This document shows, in pieces, positions 1 to 5,850 of a DNA stretch of 5,850 bases (position 1 is its first letter; each line of letters opens with the position of its first letter). The stretch comes from an uncultured Clostridia bacterium (GTDB lineage: Bacteria; Bacillota; Clostridia; Oscillospirales; CAG-272), in contig CAMGRB010000105.1 of NCBI GenBank assembly GCA_946061315.1, positions 1 to 5,850 on the forward strand, given 5' to 3'. Below the pieces are notes generated by a model, which searched no databases, was not told the DNA's origin, and saw only the letters and a program-made list of their open reading frames with translations. Both the position numbers and the translations under genes were made by a program.

Positions 1-601
1 CCCGTCACCCGTGCCGTATGCCGACGTTGTCACCACGACTACACACAAAACGTTGAGAGGTCCGAGGGGCGGACTTATCCTTTGCAAAGAGGAGCTTGCA
101 AAAGCGATAGACAAGGCGATATTCCCCGGCACGCAGGGCGGGCCGCTTATGCACGTCATCGCCTCCAAGGCGGTATGCTTCGGCGAGGCGCTCAAACCCG
201 AATTTAAGGAATATCAGAAGCAGATAATAAAGAATATGAAAACGCTTGCGGACACGCTTCTTGACGAGGGCTTCGATCTCGTTTCGGGCGGTACGGACAA
301 CCACCTTGTCCTCGTTGATCTCCGTCCGTTCGGCATAACGGGCAAGGAGATGGAAAAGCGCCTTGACGAGTGCTATATAACCGTCAACAAAAACGCAATA
401 CCCAACGACCCCGAAAAGCCGTTCGTTACGAGCGGAGTGAGAATAGGAACTGCCGCCGTAACCTCAAGAGGACTTAAAGAGGACGATATGAAAACCCTCG
501 GTCACCTGATAGGACTTTGCGCAAAAGAGTTTGACGAAAAGGCGGACTATATCCGCGCCGAAGTCACAAAAATATGCGACAAGTATCCGATTTACGACTG
601 A
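1..601 (+). CDS. glyA: Serine hydroxymethyltransferase, C-terminal part (5' end outside the window)
   Basis: This cytosolic PLP enzyme interconverts serine and glycine with transfer of a one-carbon unit to tetrahydrofolate. It is the main feed of folate one-carbon metabolism. The reading frame is open from base 2 and encodes 199 residues to the TGA at 599-601. The family is usually about 410-420 residues, so roughly the C-terminal half is present. The PLP-lysine motif [16 protein letters not shown] is complete, with the Schiff-base Lys codon at 47-49. Further on are the family segments [13 protein letters not shown] and [14 protein letters not shown]; the Arg codon at 440-442 corresponds to the substrate-carboxylate-binding Arg. 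The second Ala of GTAAVT stands where many homologues have Pro (GTPA), a mild variation. The GTG at 11 is an internal Val codon, not a start. The stop overlaps the ATG of the next gene by one base. Identification is firm; the missing half and promoter cannot be judged. Confidence 0.97.
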   Translation, partial: PSPVPYADVVTTTTHKTLRGPRGGLILCKEELAKAIDKAIFPGTQGGPLMHVIASKAVCFGEALKPEFKEYQKQIIKNMKTLADTLLDEGFDLVSGGTDNHLVLVDLRPFGITGKEMEKRLDECYITVNKNAIPNDPEKPFVTSGVRIGTAAVTSRGLKEDDMKTLGHLIGLCAKEFDEKADYIRAEVTKICDKYPIYD

Positions 602-1056
602 TGAAGAACGAATATACCACTAAACAGCGCACCGCAATTCTCGATTTTTTAAGAGAAAATGCGGACCGCCACGTAAAAGCGTCCGACGTTGTGAATTATA
701 TGCGCGAAAGCGGAATAAAGATGGGCACCGCCACGGTTTACAGAACGCTTGAAAAGTTCTGCGACGAGGGGCTTATCAGAAAATTCATAGTGGACGAGCA
801 CACGGGCGCTTGCTATCAATTTGTCGGCACACCTGCCGCCTGCCACAGCCATTTTCATCTCAAATGCACGGAGTGCGGAAAGCTCATACATTTAAGCTGC
901 GAGTTTCTCGAAAATATGGAAAAGCATATCTACGACGAGCACGGCTTTACCGTAAGCTCCGCAAAGACGGTGATCTACGGCGTCTGTGCCGAATGTTCGC
1001 ACACACAGGTGAAAAAAGAGCACGCCGACGCCTCGTCTTGTTGCCACGCAAAATGA
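601..1056 (+). CDS. Fur-family metal-dependent transcriptional regulator (Zur/PerR/Fur-like)
   Basis: This is a dimeric DNA-binding repressor of the Fur superfamily that uses a bound metal ion as co-repressor or sensor, 151 residues, normal for the family. The N-terminal winged helix spans about residues 1-80, with the recognition-helix segment TATVYRTLEKFCDEGLIRK at 43-61. The dimerisation domain carries the His/Cys cluster CHSHFHLKC (81-89) and two CxxC pairs, C89/C92 and C129/C132, the classic structural zinc site. H97, E107, H109 and H114 are further possible metal ligands. The last residues contain an extra Cys/His group, C147-C148-H149. I chose the ATG at 601 because it gives a standard Fur N-terminus and a TGATG overlap with glyA. 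An in-frame ATG at 574 would only add residues read from the glyA 3' end. No clear Shine-Dalgarno precedes 601, so translational coupling to glyA is likely. The His-rich HFHLKC cluster leans towards Zur in my recollection, but the sequence alone does not separate Zur, PerR and Fur. Confidence 0.9.
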   Translation: MKNEYTTKQRTAILDFLRENADRHVKASDVVNYMRESGIKMGTATVYRTLEKFCDEGLIRKFIVDEHTGACYQFVGTPAACHSHFHLKCTECGKLIHLSCEFLENMEKHIYDEHGFTVSSAKTVIYGVCAECSHTQVKKEHADASSCCHAK

Positions 1057-1093
1057 CCTTTTTGCAAAAGTTTCAAAAAAAATAAATTTACTA

Positions 1094-1122
1094 TTGATTT
1101 TTGATTTCTTTTGTGATATAAT
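1094..1122 (+). promoter_or_regulatory. Predicted sigma-A promoter for secG, with extended -10
   Basis: A -35-like TTGATT (1094-1099) is followed after exactly 17 bases by a perfect TATAAT (1117-1122). A TG dinucleotide at 1114-1115 makes it an extended -10. Transcription would start near 1128-1130, giving a leader of about 50 bases before the secG ATG. The promoter begins 37 bases after the Fur-family stop, so secG is probably a separate transcription unit. Confidence 0.8.
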
Positions 1123-1166
1123 TCTTACGCTTAACGATTTTTATAAGGTAATTTCAACTTACAAAC

Positions 1167-1171
1167 GGAGG
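1167..1171 (+). promoter_or_regulatory. secG ribosome binding site (GGAGG)
   Basis: GGAGG lies 6 bases upstream of the ATG at 1178. It fixes the secG start there rather than at the in-frame ATG at 1094, which lies inside the promoter and would add 28 residues unlike any SecG N-terminus. Confidence 0.9.
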
Positions 1172-1177
1172 ATATAT

Positions 1178-1585
1178 ATGCAGATAGCACTCGGTATTAT
1201 CTTGCTTGTTGCCGCACTTTTTCTTATCATAGCGGTTCTTTTGCAAAACGGCAAGTCAAAGGGTCTTTCCGGCTCGATAACAGGCGGCGCGGAAACGTTT
1301 TTCGGTAAAAATAAGGGCAAAACCATTGATAAAAAGCTTTCGGTTATCACAACCGTCGTTGCGATAGTTTTCGTTGTTATCACTCTCGTTGTTTTTGTGG
1401 CGCAGGATTACGTCGATATACAAAAGCAGGCAAATGATTATTGGTCAAGCGTCATAGAGAGCATAAACAATGCAAAAGACAGTTCCTCGTCCGACACGGA
1501 CAGCAGCGACACCGATACCGCAACCGACACATCTACGGACAGTGCAGTCGATACGTCAACGGGCACCGATGTGGAAGCAGGTTAA
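1178..1585 (+). CDS. secG: SecG, preprotein translocase subunit, with an extended Ser/Thr/Asp-rich C-terminal tail
   Basis: SecG is the small accessory subunit of the SecYEG channel in the cytoplasmic membrane and assists SecA-driven export. The protein has 135 residues. The first membrane segment spans about 2-22, followed by the family signature LLQNGKSKGLSGSITGG (21-37) and ETFFGKNKGKT (39-49). The second membrane segment is at about 54-75. This two-helix core is diagnostic. From about residue 76 the protein continues with a linker and then a low-complexity tail (101-135) made almost wholly of Ser, Thr, Asp, Ala and Val. Firmicute SecG proteins are often only about 75 residues, so the tail nearly doubles the length. 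With the known SecG topology (both ends outside), the tail would be extracytoplasmic. The gene has its own promoter, a strong GGAGG and an intrinsic terminator 13 bases after the stop. In many Firmicutes secG is followed directly by rnr; here the two are separated. Confidence 0.94.
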   Translation: MQIALGIILLVAALFLIIAVLLQNGKSKGLSGSITGGAETFFGKNKGKTIDKKLSVITTVVAIVFVVITLVVFVAQDYVDIQKQANDYWSSVIESINNAKDSSSSDTDSSDTDTATDTSTDSAVDTSTGTDVEAG

Positions 1586-1597
1586 GGGATATATTTT

Positions 1598-1633
1598 ACC
1601 GCTTTGGCAATAATAAACCAAAGCGGTTTTTTT
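1598..1633 (+). terminator. Intrinsic (Rho-independent) terminator after secG
   Basis: A perfect 10-bp stem, ACCGCTTTGG (1598-1607) with CCAAAGCGGT (1618-1627), encloses a 10-base A-rich loop and runs into seven consecutive T residues (1627-1633). It lies just downstream of the secG stop and should end that transcript before the repeat and rnr. Confidence 0.93.
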
Positions 1634-1692
1634 GTATAACGAAAACAACCTGATAAGCGGGTAGTTTCAAAGAGGCTTTTGCCGATGAGCAA

Positions 1693-1870
1693 CCCCCCGT
1701 AGCGGTAAGGCTCCCTCCGGGAGGGAGCTGTTGCCATAGGCGACTGAGGGAGAGCGCGTCACAATGAAGTTATTCTGAAATTACTGTCACGCGGGCTCCT
1801 TCCGCCACGCATTCGCGTGCCACCTTCCTCCCGGAGGAAGGCTTTGCCGGTTGTCGCATTTGCGGCGGGG
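1693..1870. repeat. Composite imperfect inverted-repeat element (MITE-like), non-coding
   Basis: The outer ends are complementary in character: CCCCCC at 1693-1698 and GCGGCGGGG at 1862-1870. The left arm holds the near-palindrome GCTCCCTCCGGGAGGGAGC (1710-1728, 8-bp stem, CGG loop). It is followed by a stem GTTGCC/GGCGAC (1730-1744, one G-T pair) and a second GAGGGAG (1746-1752). The right arm, read on the other strand, has the same order of parts: an 8-bp hairpin CCTTCCTC/GAGGAAGG (1823-1841), a CACGC/GCGTG hairpin (1806-1819), then CTCCTTCC at 1796-1803. The two arms flank an AT-richer centre at about 1760-1788. No coding frame is supported. I recall similar CTCCCTCCGGGAGGGAG repeats as multicopy in gut Clostridia, which supports a mobile non-autonomous origin. 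The exact borders are uncertain by tens of bases, and no clear target-site duplication is visible. Confidence 0.7.
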
Positions 1871-1916
1871 TAGCTCCGTGCAGAATACATCTGTTTCATT
1901 TAATTTGTTTATCTGT

Positions 1917-1923
1917 GAGAGGG
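1917..1923 (+). promoter_or_regulatory. rnr ribosome binding site (GAGAGGG)
   Basis: A purine-rich GAGAGGG lies 5 bases before the ATG at 1929 and decides the rnr start. The frame stays open upstream to a TTG at 1851, but that codon is inside the inverted repeat and would add 26 residues with no family likeness. I see no convincing promoter between the repeat and this site. Confidence 0.7.
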
Positions 1924-1928
1924 AAACT

Positions 1929-4151
1929 ATGGACGAGAATATAAGAAAGGAAATATCGGAATACGTAAATTCGCCCGATTACGTGGCGCAAACACCGAAA
2001 AAGCTTGCGGCGATACTCGGCTACGGCGGGGGAGAGGGCGAGTTTAACGACACTCTTTGCGATATGTCCGAAAAATACGAAATTTGCATAACGGGCGGCG
2101 GCAAGGTCGTGCCACCTTCGTCACTCGGAATTTTAACGGGCGCGTTTTCCTCCTCCGCAAGAGGAGATTACGGCTTTGTTACCTCGGAGGGAAAAGAGTA
2201 TTTTGTCCCGCCGAGATTTACCGCGGGTGCCAAAAACGGCGACACAGTGGCGATAAAAAAGATAGATATTCGCTCAAAATACGCGGGCAAGGGCAACGAG
2301 GCGGAGGTTGTCGGAATAATAAAGCACGCAAACGAAACGATAATAGGCACTTTTAAGCTTTTGCCGCAGGGCGGCAGGTATATAAGCGGCGCCGTCACCC
2401 CCGACGATGCAAGGCTCCGCTTTACCGTGTATATAAACCGCAAATATTTCGGCGGAGCAAAGGACGGCGACAAGGTCGTGTGCCTCGTTACCTCTTTCCC
2501 CGAGTATGAGGACGAGGAAGCCTCGGGCAAGATAACCGAGGTTCTCGGAAAAGCAGATTCCCAGGAGGCAAACTACAAGGCTATCCTTATAAAAAACGGC
2601 ATAACAACGGAGTTTTCGGACAAAGCACTCGCCGAAGCCGAGGAAGCCTCAAAGGAAAAGATAAAAATCGCGGGACGTGTCGATTTAAGAAAAGAAAATA
2701 TATTCACAATAGACGGCGCGGACGCAAAGGACCTCGACGACGCAATCTCGGTAAAAAAGACGAAAAACGGCTACGTCCTCGGCGTTCATATAGCCGACGT
2801 TTCACACTACGTAAGGGAAAACACGATACTTGATTCCGAGGCTATGTCAAGGGGAACGAGCGTGTATTTTACGGACAAGGTCGTGCCGATGCTCCCCGTT
2901 GCACTCTCAAACGGAATATGCTCGTTAAACGCAGGGGTAAACAGATACGCTCTTTCGGCAATTATGACGCTTGACAAGTACGGCAACATCGAAAAAACGG
3001 AGATAAAACGCTCGGTCATATGCTCAAAGGTAAGGGGCGTTTACTCCGAGCTTAACGATATAATCGAAAAGGGCGAAAAGAGCGAGTTTTACAAGAAATA
3101 CGAACACGTCTACGACGATTTTTCAAAAATGCTCGAGCTTTACGGTGTACTTAAAACCAAAGCAAGACGCAAAGGCGCAATAGAGCTTGAGGGCGAGGAG
3201 GCAAAGATAATCCTCGACAATACCGGGCACCCGACCGACATAGTAAAGCGCGAAAGAGGCGAGAGCGAAAAGCTGATAGAGCAGTTTATGCTCTGCGCAA
3301 ACGAGGCGGTTGCAACGTACCTTAATACCTTAAAGCTCCCGTGCGTTTACCGTGTTCACGAGGAACCCGACCCCGAAAAGATAAATTCGTTCGCCGTTTT
3401 TGCTTCAAATCTCGGCGTTGACACATCTCCTCTTCATACAAAAGGGCCCGTAACTCCCGCCGCACTCTCACAGGTGCTGGAGAGCGCAAAGAGAAAGGGC
3501 TGTTTTGACATTGTGTCCTCCGTTCTGCTTCGCTCACTTATGAAAGCGAAATACTCCTCGGTGCAAAAAGCGCATTTCGGTCTGGCAACGGAGCTTTACT
3601 GTCACTTTACCTCACCGATAAGAAGATACCCCGACTTAACCGTTCACAGAATAATAAACGCGCTCCTCGACGGCAAAGACGTTTCCACGTATGCGTCATT
3701 TGCGTCCGACAGCGCAAGGGAATCGAGCGAGAACGAGCAAAAAGCCGTAAACGCCGAAAGGGAGATAGAGGACCTTTACAAATGCGTTTATCTCGGCGAC
3801 CGCATAGGCGAGGAATACGACGCGGTCATATGCTCGGTAACAAGCTTCGGGTTTTTCGCGCGGACGAAAAATCTTTGCGAGGGGCTTGTAAAAATCGAGT
3901 CCTTAAACGGCAATTTCTACTTTGACGAGAGAAACTACTCCTTAACTGCGGGCAAAAAGTCCTATCGCCTCGGCGACGGGGTAAGGGTAAAGGTGGAAAG
4001 CGTCGATATAATATCTGGCAGAGCCGTGTTCACCCTTTGCGGTGAGAGGGACGCTTCCGTTCCTTATCATAAAACAGATACGAAAAAGCGAGGGAGCAAA
4101 GCAAAGCGTTCGGTAAGAAAAAAATCCGTGCGCAAAAGACGCAGAAGATAA
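1929..4151 (+). CDS. rnr: Ribonuclease R (RNase II/RNB-family 3'-5' exoribonuclease)
   Basis: RNase R degrades structured RNA processively from the 3' end in the cytoplasm. It acts in mRNA and rRNA turnover and, with tmRNA-SmpB, in clearing non-stop messages. The protein has 740 residues, within the usual range. An N-terminal winged-helix-like region (about 1-65) precedes the first OB/cold-shock domain (about 67-113, with RGDYGFV and EYFVPP). A second OB-type segment follows at about 148-190. The RNB catalytic domain starts near 245 with TIDGADAKDLDDAI; D262, D268, D270 and D271 match the four metal-binding Asp residues of the family. The RNase II signature HFTSPIRRYPDL is intact at 559-570. 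An S1 domain (about 627-705) is followed by a Lys/Arg-rich tail whose last 22 residues (719-740) are strongly basic, typical of RNase R rather than RNase II. The start follows GAGAGGG. smpB, often the next gene in Firmicutes, is absent here. Confidence 0.96.
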   Translation: MDENIRKEISEYVNSPDYVAQTPKKLAAILGYGGGEGEFNDTLCDMSEKYEICITGGGKVVPPSSLGILTGAFSSSARGDYGFVTSEGKEYFVPPRFTAGAKNGDTVAIKKIDIRSKYAGKGNEAEVVGIIKHANETIIGTFKLLPQGGRYISGAVTPDDARLRFTVYINRKYFGGAKDGDKVVCLVTSFPEYEDEEASGKITEVLGKADSQEANYKAILIKNGITTEFSDKALAEAEEASKEKIKIAGRVDLRKENIFTIDGADAKDLDDAISVKKTKNGYVLGVHIADVSHYVRENTILDSEAMSRGTSVYFTDKVVPMLPVALSNGICSLNAGVNRYALSAIMTLDKYGNIEKTEIKRSVICSKVRGVYSELNDIIEKGEKSEFYKKYEHVYDDFSKMLELYGVLKTKARRKGAIELEGEEAKIILDNTGHPTDIVKRERGESEKLIEQFMLCANEAVATYLNTLKLPCVYRVHEEPDPEKINSFAVFASNLGVDTSPLHTKGPVTPAALSQVLESAKRKGCFDIVSSVLLRSLMKAKYSSVQKAHFGLATELYCHFTSPIRRYPDLTVHRIINALLDGKDVSTYASFASDSARESSENEQKAVNAEREIEDLYKCVYLGDRIGEEYDAVICSVTSFGFFARTKNLCEGLVKIESLNGNFYFDERNYSLTAGKKSYRLGDGVRVKVESVDIISGRAVFTLCGERDASVPYHKTDTKKRGSKAKRSVRKKSVRKRRRR

Positions 4152-4249
4152 GCGATAAAACGCCAAAAAATTTTGTGTATTTTTACTAACGGCAAGAAAT
4201 AAAGCCGCAACTTTTCTTTCATTATAAATAAATATAAAATTTTATCGAA

Positions 4250-4275
4250 AAAAGTGAAAAAAATTCTCCACTTTT
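4250..4275. repeat. Short inverted repeat upstream of the ppdK -10
   Basis: AAAAGTG (4250-4256) and CACTTTT (4269-4275) form a 7-bp inverted repeat with a 12-base A-rich spacer. It covers the place where a -35 element would lie. It has no T-run after it, so it is not a good terminator for rnr. It could be an operator, or chance in AT-rich DNA. Confidence 0.35.
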
Positions 4276-4285
4276 CAAAAATATA

Positions 4286-4294
4286 TGTTATAAT
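4286..4294 (+). promoter_or_regulatory. Predicted extended -10 promoter element for ppdK
   Basis: TGTTATAAT contains a perfect TATAAT (4289-4294) preceded by the TGn extension (4286-4288). No good -35 hexamer sits 16-18 bases upstream, where the sequence is CTCCAC or similar. The promoter would therefore rely on the extended -10, the A/T tracts upstream (4215-4263), or an activator. Transcription would start near 4300-4302, leaving a leader of about 55 bases. Confidence 0.7.
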
Positions 4295-4301
4295 TATAGT
4301 G

Positions 4302-4316
4302 TGCGCCGTCGGCGCA
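4302..4316 (+). promoter_or_regulatory. GC-rich stem-loop at the predicted 5' end of the ppdK mRNA
   Basis: TGCGCC (4302-4307) pairs with GGCGCA (4311-4316) around a GTC loop. It stands out in otherwise AT-rich DNA and sits almost at the predicted transcript start. A 5'-terminal hairpin of this kind commonly protects an mRNA from 5'-end-dependent decay; that role here is inference. Confidence 0.5.
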
Positions 4317-4321
4317 AACAG

Positions 4322-4340
4322 AAAATATTGTCAATATTTT
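4322..4340. repeat. Perfect 19-base palindrome in the ppdK leader
   Basis: AAAATATTG (4322-4330), a single central T (4331) and CAATATTTT (4332-4340) form a perfect 9-1-9 inverted repeat. It ends 3 bases before the GGAGG of ppdK. It could be a repressor operator just downstream of the start of transcription, or an RNA hairpin next to the ribosome binding site. AT-rich palindromes also arise by chance, but nine perfect pairs with a one-base centre are notable. Confidence 0.5.
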
Positions 4341-4355
4341 AATGGAGGTACTTAA

Positions 4356-5850
4356 ATGAGTACAAAGAAGTATGTTTACCTTTTTACCGAAGGTAACGCA
4401 AAAATGAGAGAACTTCTCGGCGGAAAAGGTGCAAACCTTGCAGAGATGACAAACATCGGCCTTCCCGTTCCGCAGGGCTTTACAATCACTACCGAAGCCT
4501 GCACGCAGTATTATGAGGACGGAAGACAGATAAATACCGAGATCCAGGCTCAGATCATGGAATACATTGAAAAGATGGAGAAGATAACCGGCAAAAAGTT
4601 CGGCGATAAGGAAAATCCTCTCCTCGTATCCGTTCGTTCCGGTGCGAGAGCATCCATGCCCGGTATGATGGACACCATTCTTAACCTCGGCCTTAACGAG
4701 GACGTTGTAAACGTAATAGCAAAGAAATCCGGCAATCCCCGTTGGGCTTGGGACTGCTACAGAAGATTTATCCAGATGTACTCCGACGTCGTTATGGAGG
4801 TCGGCAAGAAGTACTTCGAGGAGCTCATCGACAAGATGAAGGAAAAGAAGGGCGTTACTCAGGACGTTGAGCTTACCGCCGAGGACCTTGCAGAGCTTGC
4901 TTCTCAGTTCAAGGCTGAATACAAGGCAAAGATAGGTCAGGACTTCCCGACCGATCCTAAAGAGCAGCTCATGGGCGCTATCAAAGCCGTATTCCGTTCA
5001 TGGGACAACCCCCGTGCAAACTACTACAGAATGCAGAATGAAATTCCTTACTCCTGGGGTACCGCAGTAAACGTACAGATGATGGCGTTCGGTAACATGG
5101 GCGAAACTTCCGGAACGGGCGTTGCATTTACAAGAGACCCCGCAACCGGCGAAAAGAAGCTTATGGGTGAGTTCCTTATGAACGCACAGGGCGAGGACGT
5201 TGTTGCAGGCGTTCGTACTCCTATGCCGATAGCTAAGCTCGAGGAGGTTATGCCTGAGGTTTACGAGCAGTTCAAAGGCATATGCAAGACCCTTGAGAAT
5301 CACTACAGAGATATGCAGGATATGGAGTTCACCATCGAGGACAAGAAGCTCTATATGCTTCAGACAAGAAACGGTAAGAGAACCGCAAAGGCTGCTCTCA
5401 AGATAGCCGTTGACCTTGTTAACGAGGGTATGATAACCAAGGAGCAGGCGCTTCTTATGATCGACCCCAAGCAGCTTGATGCACTCCTCCACCCGCAGTT
5501 CGATGCAAAGGCTCTTAAAGCCGCAACTCCCATAGCACACGCACTCCCCGCATCTCCCGGAGCTGCTTGCGGTAAGATCGTATTCACCGCAGAGGACGCA
5601 GTTGAGCAGGGCAAGAAGGGCGAGAAAGTCGTTCTCGTTCGTCTTGAAACCTCTCCCGAGGATATCGAGGGTATGCACTACTCACAGGGTATTCTTACCG
5701 TAAGAGGAGGAATGACCTCACACGCAGCCGTTGTCGCAAGAGGTATGGGTACCTGCTGCGTTTCCGGATGCGGAGAAATAAAGATGGACGAAGCCAACAA
5801 GAAGTTCACTCTTGCAGGCAAAGTATATAAAGAGGGTGACTTTATCTCGA
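4356..5850 (+). CDS. ppdK: Pyruvate, phosphate dikinase, N-terminal part (3' end outside the window)
   Basis: PPDK interconverts ATP, phosphate and pyruvate with AMP, pyrophosphate and PEP in the cytosol. In anaerobic Clostridia it links PEP and pyruvate in glycolysis or gluconeogenesis. The frame is open to the edge and gives 498 residues of about 875. The ATP-grasp nucleotide-binding region (about 1-340) shows GGKGANLAEM (22-31, K24), SVRSGARASMPGMMDT (R94 in SVR), GVAFTRDPATGEK, GEFLMNAQGEDVVAG and LQTRNGKRT (Q336, R338). The swivelling phosphohistidine domain carries GGMTSHAAVVARGMG. H456 is the catalytic phospho-His, and T454 is the position phosphorylated by the PDRP regulatory protein where that exists. 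The C-terminal PEP/pyruvate-binding barrel lies outside. The ATG at 4356 is preceded by GGAGG (4344-4348) with a 7-base gap. The MSTKKYVYLF start fits the family. The strong ribosome site and extended -10 suggest high expression. Confidence 0.98.
   Translation, partial: MSTKKYVYLFTEGNAKMRELLGGKGANLAEMTNIGLPVPQGFTITTEACTQYYEDGRQINTEIQAQIMEYIEKMEKITGKKFGDKENPLLVSVRSGARASMPGMMDTILNLGLNEDVVNVIAKKSGNPRWAWDCYRRFIQMYSDVVMEVGKKYFEELIDKMKEKKGVTQDVELTAEDLAELASQFKAEYKAKIGQDFPTDPKEQLMGAIKAVFRSWDNPRANYYRMQNEIPYSWGTAVNVQMMAFGNMGETSGTGVAFTRDPATGEKKLMGEFLMNAQGEDVVAGVRTPMPIAKLEEVMPEVYEQFKGICKTLENHYRDMQDMEFTIEDKKLYMLQTRNGKRTAKAALKIAVDLVNEGMITKEQALLMIDPKQLDALLHPQFDAKALKAATPIAHALPASPGAACGKIVFTAEDAVEQGKKGEKVVLVRLETSPEDIEGMHYSQGILTVRGGMTSHAAVVARGMGTCCVSGCGEIKMDEANKKFTLAGKVYKEGDFIS

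Noticed and set aside
574..600. Upstream ATG for the Fur-family gene
   Set aside because: The extra nine residues are the glyA 3' end read in another frame; the start at 601 gives the normal family N-terminus.
1058..1085. Possible terminator after the Fur-family gene (CTTTT-TGC-AAAAG)
   Set aside because: The 5-bp stem is A/T only apart from its outer pair, and no T-run follows on the + strand, so it is too weak to support as a terminator.
1094..1177. N-terminal extension of secG from ATG at 1094
   Set aside because: It overlaps the predicted promoter -35 and -10 and lacks a ribosome site, whereas the ATG at 1178 follows GGAGG and gives a canonical SecG start.
1693..1870. CRISPR array or tRNA/small RNA gene in the hairpin-rich spacer
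   Set aside because: There are no regularly spaced direct repeats and no tRNA arms or anticodon pattern; the symmetry is that of an inverted-repeat element.
1851..1928. N-terminal extension of rnr from TTG at 1851
   Set aside because: The extra 26 codons come from the inverted repeat and its flank and show no RNase R likeness. The ATG at 1929 has a ribosome site at proper spacing.
4190..4220. Possible rnr terminator (CGGC...GCCG followed by a T-rich stretch)
   Set aside because: Only four base pairs with a 10-base loop and an interrupted T stretch; not strong enough to annotate.
4998..5678. Long open frame on the - strand inside ppdK (226 codons)
   Set aside because: It lies wholly antisense to a firmly identified gene, has no recognisable domain and a Cys/Leu-rich composition typical of reverse-frame reading of biased codons.

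Overview
The window suggests a Gram-positive, anaerobic Clostridia-type bacterium (Oscillospiraceae/Ruminococcaceae-like). The evidence is the protein sequence style, a mid-range GC content with AT-rich intergenic DNA, strong GGAGG ribosome binding sites, an ATP-type pyruvate phosphate dikinase, and an interspersed repeat of a kind I recall as multicopy in gut Clostridia. This placement is inference from memory of the families, not from a search.

Layout, all genes on the + strand. (1) The 3' half of glyA (serine hydroxymethyltransferase) enters from the left edge. Its stop overlaps the start of a Fur-family metalloregulator gene by one base (TGATG), so the two are probably co-transcribed and translationally coupled. 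(2) A good extended -10 promoter then drives secG, which encodes the small SecYEG translocase subunit with an unusually long Ser/Thr/Asp-rich tail. The gene ends in a textbook intrinsic terminator. (3) A non-coding stretch of about 295 bases follows. Most of it is a roughly 178-base imperfect inverted-repeat element made of several hairpins (MITE-like). (4) rnr (RNase R, 740 residues, all catalytic Asp residues present, S1 domain and polybasic tail) begins about 60 bases after the repeat. (5) A 204-base AT-rich region holds an extended -10 promoter, a 5' leader hairpin and a perfect 19-base palindrome. (6) ppdK (pyruvate, phosphate dikinase) follows and runs off the right edge after 498 of roughly 875 residues.

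The genes are mostly housekeeping: one-carbon metabolism (glyA), metal-responsive regulation (Fur family), protein export (secG), RNA turnover (rnr) and PEP/pyruvate interconversion (ppdK). In many Firmicutes secG and rnr lie in one operon that continues into smpB. Here a terminator and the repeat separate secG from rnr, and ppdK occupies the position where smpB would be expected.

I see no evidence of a new defence, mobile or biosynthetic system. The points most worth a second look are the composite inverted repeat, the SecG tail, and the structured leader of ppdK.
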